Origin: Candidatus Wolfebacteria bacterium CG_4_10_14_0_8_um_filter_39_64
GTDB taxonomy: Bacteria; Patescibacteriota; Minisyncoccia; UBA6257; UBA9933
Direction: 5' to 3'
Assembly: GCA_002784365.1 (NCBI GenBank)
Contig: PFKY01000052.1
Location: forward strand, 1-5,295
DNA: 5,295 nt
The notes under the pieces are model-generated. The model was given only the letters and a program-made list of their open reading frames with translations. It did not search any database and was not told the origin of the DNA. The position numbers and the translations under genes were made by a program. Below are positions 1 to 4,061 of this stretch, one piece after another (position 1 is the first letter of the stretch; each line of letters opens with the position of its first letter).

Positions 1-109
1 GCCGAGATTCGGCTTGGTTGAAGTGAATTATAAGACCCTTGAGCGGAAAATCAGGCCTAGCGCTCTTCAATACGCAAAAATTTGCAAAACTAACGAATTA
101 ATTTTATGA
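1..109 (+). CDS. C-terminal end of a family 1 glycoside hydrolase (beta-glucosidase type), 5' partial
   Basis: The frame that opens at base 2 runs without a stop for 35 codons to TGA at 107-109; the gene starts before the window. The visible peptide begins PRFGLVEVNYKTLERK and continues with IRPSALQYAKICKTN. This matches the conserved tail of GH1 enzymes, where an (R)FG(L/I)V.VDY.T..R strand is followed by a PS/DS...WYA helix and an 'xxN' end. GH1 enzymes hydrolyse beta-glucosides or beta-galactosides, usually in the cytoplasm, by a retaining mechanism. The catalytic glutamates lie upstream and cannot be seen. The stop overlaps the next start as ATGA (106-109), so the two genes are probably translationally coupled. 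The assignment rests on a short tail only. The substrate is unknown. Confidence 0.75.
   Translation, partial: PRFGLVEVNYKTLERKIRPSALQYAKICKTNELIL
106..109 (+). promoter_or_regulatory. ATGA stop/start overlap, GH1 tail to EamA-GH gene
   Basis: The ATG of the fusion gene (106-108) overlaps the TGA of the preceding gene (107-109). The bases upstream (ACGAATTAATTTT) contain no purine-rich ribosome binding site, so initiation probably depends on ribosomes finishing the upstream gene. This overlap supports both the chosen start and the reality of the upstream partial gene. Confidence 0.7.
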
Positions 110-1926
110 ACTGGTTTGTTATTACCGTTTTGGCGCAAATCATTTTAGGAACTTCGGCGGTTTTTGATAAGTTTCTTCTTAAGCGCAAATTTTTTGACCC
201 TTTGGTTTATACTTTTTGGCTCGGCATTTTGGGAATTTTTGCTTTGTTGATTTTGCCTTTTGGTTCTATTCCAGCGCTTAATATCCTCATTATCGCTTTT
301 GTTGCCGGCGCGTTTTCCGTTCTGGCAATGCTCTTTTTGTTTTACGCTCTCGATTATTCCGAAGCCTCAACCAGCCTACCTGTCATAGGCGGTTTTTCTC
401 CAATTTTCACTTTAATCATCGGCTATTTTCTGTTAAATTCTTTTTTGGGACTTGGCGATTTAATCGGTTTTTGTTTTCTGATTCTTGGCGGTTTTGTTCT
501 TTTTTTCATTGAGAAAAAAGAATTGAAATTTTTGTCTTTTATTTTTATCTTAATTTCTTCCCTGCTTTTCGGTTTTTCAAATGTTTTAAGTAAGGTCGTT
601 TTCCAGGCTGGACCTTTTATCTCCGGATTTGCCTGGATTAAAATTGGCGGCGTAATTTTCGTTCTTTTGCTTCTCTTATATAAACCTTTTTCCCTAAGAA
701 TTTTTTCTTCCAGCCGCCAGGCCACAACCAGAAACCGTTTTCTCTATTTTGCCAACCGAATTTATGCCGGCGCTGGCTCAATTCTCGTTTATTTTGCCAT
801 TTCCCTGACGCATCCTGCTTTGGTCGACGCCAGCCAAAGTTTTAAATATGTTGTCATTTTTCTATGTGCTTGGATTTTCTTAAAAGAAGGTTTTGGGAGA
901 AAAATTTTGGCGGGGAAAATTATTGCCACCTCTTTAATTATCTTGGGAATTTTATGGCTGGGTCTGATTGCTTATTCCCAAACTATACCGGTCAATCCGA
1001 ATCGAAATATAGAATGGAACGTTACTTTTTCGGCTAAATTCAGCCGGCAGCTTGGTCTTGACTGGCAAAAAAACTACGAAGCAATTCTGAACGAATTAAA
1101 ACCCAAAAAAGTTCGGCTGGTTATTTATTGGGACCAAACAGAAAAAGAACGGGGTGGATTTGATTTTTCCGAAACCGACTGGCTTCTGGAGAAATCAAGG
1201 GAATACAAAACGTCGGTAATTCTGACGCTGGGGATGAAAGTGCCAAGATGGCCAGAGTGTCATACTCCAGAATGGACTCAAAACCTGACGCCCGATGAAA
1301 AAGAGGAGGCTCTCCGCCAATATCTCAAAACCGTTGTTTCGCGCTACAAAGATAATTTAATTATTGAAATGTGGCAGATTGAAAACGAACCATTTTTGCT
1401 CTTTGGAGAATGTCCGGGCCGGTCTAAGGATTTTTTTGAAAAAGAAATTAGTACCGTAAAGTCAATTGATTCAAAAAGACCGGTTGTTTCAACCGACAGC
1501 GGCGAATTCGGACTTTGGTACAAAGCCGCAAAAGAAGGCGACATTTTTGGAACCACGATGTATCGGAAGGTTTACACAAAGTTACTGGGGCCATTTTTGG
1601 GAAATATCGAGTATCCGATTGGTCCGGAATATTTTCGATTAAAAGAAAAAATCGTCCGCTTCTTAATAAATGATTATAACAAACGTTTTATTGTTATTGA
1701 ACTTCAAGGAGAGCCCTGGAGCCCCACGGAGCTTCAAGACCGCACCTACGAAGACCAGATGGAATTATTCAGTTTTGATTATTTTACTGATACAATTAAA
1801 TATGCCAAGGAAACCGGCTTTGACGAATATTATCTTTGGGGCAGCGAATGGTGGTACTGGCTGAAAGAAAAACATAACGACAGCCGTTTTTGGGATTATG
1901 CTAAAACAATTTTCCAACCAATATGA
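106..1926 (+). CDS. EamA/DMT-type ten-helix membrane domain fused to a clan GH-A glycoside hydrolase domain
   Basis: This 606-residue protein has two parts. Residues 1-290 hold ten hydrophobic helices (about 3-20, 33-51, 58-81, 92-111, 117-135, 142-164, 171-191, 212-234, 246-260, 270-289) in the five-plus-five pattern of EamA drug/metabolite transporters. Residues 300-606 resemble a (beta/alpha)8 GH-A domain: VRLVIYWDQTE near 336 and GGFDFSETDWLLE near 350, then LGMKVPRWPECH near 375. IEMWQIENEPF (420-430) holds the NEP motif, with E428 the likely acid/base. FIVIELQGEPW (528-538) holds the likely nucleophile, E532 (E536 is the alternative). A tryptophan-rich last strand, LWGSEWW, follows near 577. 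The frame is continuous through the short linker (about 291-300), so I see no frameshift. Helix count and both catalytic motifs are seen directly; the transported substrate and the glycan cleaved are unknown. The start is the first ATG, overlapping the upstream stop. No Shine-Dalgarno sequence is visible. Confidence 0.85.
   Translation: MNWFVITVLAQIILGTSAVFDKFLLKRKFFDPLVYTFWLGILGIFALLILPFGSIPALNILIIAFVAGAFSVLAMLFLFYALDYSEASTSLPVIGGFSPIFTLIIGYFLLNSFLGLGDLIGFCFLILGGFVLFFIEKKELKFLSFIFILISSLLFGFSNVLSKVVFQAGPFISGFAWIKIGGVIFVLLLLLYKPFSLRIFSSSRQATTRNRFLYFANRIYAGAGSILVYFAISLTHPALVDASQSFKYVVIFLCAWIFLKEGFGRKILAGKIIATSLIILGILWLGLIAYSQTIPVNPNRNIEWNVTFSAKFSRQLGLDWQKNYEAILNELKPKKVRLVIYWDQTEKERGGFDFSETDWLLEKSREYKTSVILTLGMKVPRWPECHTPEWTQNLTPDEKEEALRQYLKTVVSRYKDNLIIEMWQIENEPFLLFGECPGRSKDFFEKEISTVKSIDSKRPVVSTDSGEFGLWYKAAKEGDIFGTTMYRKVYTKLLGPFLGNIEYPIGPEYFRLKEKIVRFLINDYNKRFIVIELQGEPWSPTELQDRTYEDQMELFSFDYFTDTIKYAKETGFDEYYLWGSEWWYWLKEKHNDSRFWDYAKTIFQPI
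1923..1926 (+). promoter_or_regulatory. ATGA stop/start overlap, EamA-GH gene to ROK kinase
   Basis: The kinase ATG (1923-1925) overlaps the TGA of the fusion gene (1924-1926). The upstream bases (CAATTTTCCAACCAAT) are pyrimidine/A-rich and carry no Shine-Dalgarno motif. Translational coupling is therefore the likely mode of initiation. The same arrangement occurs at 106-109. Confidence 0.7.
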
Positions 1927-2708
1927 AAAATAAATTTTATTTGGGCATCGACATCGGGGGAACAAAAATTAGAGGCATTTTGTTGAATAAATCACGAAAT
2001 CAACGGCTTTTTGCCTTTCAAGTTAAAACGCCAAAAAATAGAAAATCATTTTTAGAAATTTTGGAAAAAGAAGTCAGAAAAATCCTTCAAAAAAGAAAAA
2101 TCATCGGTATCGGCATTGGCCTTCCCGGCATTGTTGATGTCAGACGCGGCCTTTTTATTAAAGCGCCGAATTTGCCGTTTTTAAACGGCTGGCAGGCAAA
2201 AAAATTCTTTAAAAGATTCAGGGTTAAAACAAAATTTGACAATGACAGTCGCTGTTTTTTGCGCGCCGAAGCCTTTCTGGGAGCCGGGAAAAAATATAAA
2301 GACGTTATCTGTTTAACTGTTGGCACTGGTATCGGCGGCGGCATAATGATAAACCGCAAAATTTATTACGGTGAAAAATTCGGCGCCGGCGAATTCGGCC
2401 ATATGATAATTAACAATAAAGGAACCCTTGAAAAACTTGGCGGTAAAGAGGCCTTTTTAAAGAAAAAAGATTATCATCAAGTTATCGGCGCCGGCATTGC
2501 TGACTTGATTAATGCTTTTGACCCGGAAATTGTTATTTTAGGAGGCGGTCCGGTGATGAGCGGGAGCGTCAAGATTAAAAAACTTAAAAAAATCGCCAAT
2601 AGGTCCGTTATGTCGCCCTTAGCCAAAAAAACTCCTATTGTTAAAGGAAAATTAGGCGAATATTCCCAGGCTATCGGCGCCGCTTTATTATTCAAAATCA
2701 AACAATAA
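1923..2708 (+). CDS. Short ROK-family sugar kinase (glucokinase-like) without the zinc cysteine motif
   Basis: At 261 residues this is shorter than the roughly 300 usual for ROK kinases. The ASKHA-fold signatures are clear: the phosphate loop DIGGTK (10-15), GIGIGLPGIVD (62-72), DNDS (106-109) with D108 the likely catalytic base, TVGTGIGGG (132-140), GAGEFGHM (154-161) with E157 and H160 placed to bind sugar, and DPEIVILGGGP (200-210). ROK kinases phosphorylate glucose or related hexoses with ATP in the cytoplasm. After GHM the family normally has CxCGxxGCxE. Here the sequence passes from NNKG straight to TLEKLGGKEAF, with no cysteine in the segment, and the following helical part is also short. 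E170 may match the Glu of GCLE. There is no N-terminal DNA-binding domain, so this is a kinase-type ROK, not a NagC-type repressor. The start overlaps the upstream stop as ATGA. Glucose as substrate is inferred from the context of glycosidases. Confidence 0.85.
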   Translation: MKNKFYLGIDIGGTKIRGILLNKSRNQRLFAFQVKTPKNRKSFLEILEKEVRKILQKRKIIGIGIGLPGIVDVRRGLFIKAPNLPFLNGWQAKKFFKRFRVKTKFDNDSRCFLRAEAFLGAGKKYKDVICLTVGTGIGGGIMINRKIYYGEKFGAGEFGHMIINNKGTLEKLGGKEAFLKKKDYHQVIGAGIADLINAFDPEIVILGGGPVMSGSVKIKKLKKIANRSVMSPLAKKTPIVKGKLGEYSQAIGAALLFKIKQ

Positions 2709-2718
2709 ATTTAAAAAT

Positions 2719-4056
2719 ATGGTAATTACCAACTTTAAAAATTTAGCTAAAAATTCCCTTCGTAAAAAAGCCCTTTTGATTGCCGAAGCCGGCTATGAGG
2801 CGATTGATATTACAAAAACGGTCAGTCAAAAAATAAAATTCCAAAACAATAAATTATCCATTTGTAGCGCTATGACATGTCATAGCGTAGGTTTGGACAA
2901 TTACAAAAATGTTTTTCTTATTGGCATCGGTAAGGGCTCTGCTTTGGCCTGTGCCTCTTTAGCCAAAATCCTAGACAAAAAACTAACTAAAGGAATTACC
3001 TTAGATATTCAAAGACCGAAATTAGAAATTAGAAATTTGAAATTAGAAATTTTAACCGGTACTCATCCCCTGCCTTCAAAACAAAACGTTGGGGCCACTC
3101 AAAAAATCGTCAAATTAGCCAAAAATCTGAAAAAAGACGATTTGCTCATTAATTTTATTTGCGGCGGCGGCTCGGCTTTGGCTTGCGGTTCGCAGAAAGA
3201 ATTGAAAGATTTAATTTTAGTTACTAAATTATTGACAAAGAGCGGCGCGAATATCTTGGAACTTAATACCGTCAGAAAGCACCTTTCAGAAATTAAGGGC
3301 GGCGGCTTGGCAAAAATAGCTTATCCGGCTACCGTAGTTTCTTTAATTGTCTCAGACGTCATAGGCAATGATTTATCAATGGTCGCTTCCGGCCCCACGG
3401 TTTTTGACAAAACCACCAAAAAAGACGCTGAAAAAGTTCTAAGCAAATATTTCAATATAAGGACGTCCGACGTCCTTAGGACGTCGGACGTCCAAAGATT
3501 AATCCACGTTTTGAAGGAGACACCCAAAAACAAAAAATATTTCAAAAAAGTCAAAAATGTCCTTTTTGTCTGCAATCAAGACGCGGTTCTGGCGATGAAC
3601 AAGAGAGCAAAAAAATTGGGATTTAAGCCGAAAATTTACTCTTTAGTGGTTAAGGGCGAAGCCAGGCATGCTCTGTTGCCAATGCTTAATAAAATTAAAG
3701 TCGGAGAAGCACTGTTGGCAGCTGGCGAGACAACCGTCACTCTTGATAACCGACCGGTCGGCAAAGGCGGAAGAAATATGGAAGCGGTACTTGGTGCAAT
3801 TTCCAATTTTCAATTTCCAATTTCCAAAAATCTTGTATTACTGGCTTTTGCCACTGATGGCCGGGATAATACTGAGGCGGCTGGAGCCATTGCTGATTTT
3901 TCAACTTTGGAAAAAGCTAAAAAATTAAAATTAGAACCCGAAGAATTTCTTGATCAGAATAATTCTTTTGATTTTTTCAAAAAAACAGGCGATTTGATTT
4001 TTGCTAAGTCAAAAAGTTTTAATGTTTCGGATTTAATGATAATATTAAGGCAATAA
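2719..4056 (+). CDS. Glycerate 2-kinase, GckA/MOFRL family
   Basis: This 445-residue protein should phosphorylate D-glycerate with ATP to 2-phosphoglycerate in the cytoplasm, feeding enolase and PEP. Family landmarks occur in order: GIGKGS (69-74) with lysine K72, TGTHPLPS (113-120), CGGGSAL (148-154; the first position is more often Ser), NTVRKHLSEIKGGGLA (183-198), and SDVIGNDLSMVASGPT (212-227). The C-terminal MOFRL domain follows, with AGETTV (335-340), GKGGRNME (348-355), ATDGRDNTEAAGAIAD (378-393) and NVSDL near 435. Four segments look foreign to the family and coincide with DNA repeats: residues about 50-57, 100-112, 248-259 and 360-369. They seem to sit in variable loops and leave the motifs intact, so the enzyme is probably active. 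It starts 10 bases after the ROK stop, with no Shine-Dalgarno sequence. An upstream start is unlikely because no conserved sequence would be gained. Confidence 0.9.
   Translation: MVITNFKNLAKNSLRKKALLIAEAGYEAIDITKTVSQKIKFQNNKLSICSAMTCHSVGLDNYKNVFLIGIGKGSALACASLAKILDKKLTKGITLDIQRPKLEIRNLKLEILTGTHPLPSKQNVGATQKIVKLAKNLKKDDLLINFICGGGSALACGSQKELKDLILVTKLLTKSGANILELNTVRKHLSEIKGGGLAKIAYPATVVSLIVSDVIGNDLSMVASGPTVFDKTTKKDAEKVLSKYFNIRTSDVLRTSDVQRLIHVLKETPKNKKYFKKVKNVLFVCNQDAVLAMNKRAKKLGFKPKIYSLVVKGEARHALLPMLNKIKVGEALLAAGETTVTLDNRPVGKGGRNMEAVLGAISNFQFPISKNLVLLAFATDGRDNTEAAGAIADFSTLEKAKKLKLEPEEFLDQNNSFDFFKKTGDLIFAKSKSFNVSDLMIILRQ
2868..2887. repeat. 20-base perfect palindrome inside the glycerate kinase gene
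   Basis: CGCTATGAC and its mirror GTCATAGCG flank a central AT, giving ten uninterrupted complementary pairs. The pairing stops at the next base on each side. It encodes the stretch around SAMTCHS, in a region between the N-terminal helix and the GIGKGS motif where the family is usually shorter and has no such cysteine-containing segment. It is in frame and introduces no stop. No U-tract follows, so it is not a terminator. Confidence 0.8.
3018..3052. repeat. Five tandem 7-base units, GAAATT(A/T)
   Basis: Exact heptamers run end to end: GAAATTA (3018, 3025, 3039) and GAAATTT (3032, 3046). Only the seventh base varies. Because 7 is not a multiple of 3, the encoded peptide cycles through all three frames and gives KLEIRNLKLEIL just before the conserved GTHPLP motif. 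The segment lies in a variable stretch of the glycerate kinase. The same unit occurs on the opposite strand at 3798-3825. Confidence 0.85.
3461..3493. repeat. 33-base inverted repeat built from four GACGTC hexamers, inside the glycerate kinase gene
   Basis: The arms 3461-3476 and 3478-3493 are perfectly complementary around a single central T. Each arm holds two GACGTC hexamers spaced exactly 7 bases apart (3462 and 3469; 3480 and 3487), so it is at once an inverted and a tandem repeat. It encodes RTSDVLRTSDVQ (about 249-259), a doubled peptide in a region between the KVLSKY helix and the LKETPK segment where the family is shorter. The reading frame is kept. The transcript could fold into a very stable 16-pair hairpin within the coding region. 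Confidence 0.9.
3798..3825. repeat. Four tandem 7-base units, AATTTCC (reverse complement of the GAAATTN type)
   Basis: The heptamers are AATTTCC (3798), AATTTTC (3805), AATTTCC (3812) and AATTTCC (3819), with one base differing in the second. Read on the minus strand, the units become GAAATTG, so this is the same motif as at 3018-3052 in opposite orientation. It encodes ISNFQFPISK (361-370), between the GRNMEAVLGA helix and the LVLLAFATDG strand of the MOFRL domain, where a short loop is expected. Confidence 0.85.
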
Positions 4057-4061
4057 AACTT

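Noticed and set aside
107..109. TGA read as glycine (alternative code of some CPR lineages)
   Set aside because: TGA at 107-109 and 1924-1926 falls exactly where family C-termini end and forms ATGA overlaps with the next starts; no internal TGA is needed within any conserved motif.
423..725. Minus-strand open frame of 100 codons (and other minus-strand frames at 1344-1556, 2087-2359, 2477-2701, 3321-3575, 4795-5013 and 5066-5254)
   Set aside because: These mirror strong + strand genes with recognisable motifs, have no family resemblance, and contain low-complexity Lys/Pro/Ser-rich sequence typical of antisense shadows.
970..1010. Frameshift or missed stop joining two separate genes into the EamA-GH fusion
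   Set aside because: The frame is open throughout, with no internal ATGA overlap or near-stop at the junction; helix 10 passes to the barrel through a plausible short linker. Comparison with relatives would still be decisive.
1706..1739. Short direct repeat CTTCAAG near 1700-1738
   Set aside because: There are only two 7-base copies about 30 bases apart, within conserved glycosidase sequence; this is expected by chance.
3461..3493. Rho-independent terminator
   Set aside because: The hairpin would be strong, but it lies in the middle of an intact gene, is followed by AAAGATTAATC and not a T-run, and conserved glycerate kinase motifs continue on both sides.
3018..3825. CRISPR array or integron-type repeats
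   Set aside because: The units are 7 bases, directly adjacent without spacers, and lie inside a conserved coding frame; no cas or integrase gene is present.
4047..4050. AAGG as ribosome binding site for ppsA
   Set aside because: It is only four bases and ends 11 bases before the ATG, within the glycerate kinase gene, so it is too weak and distant to call.
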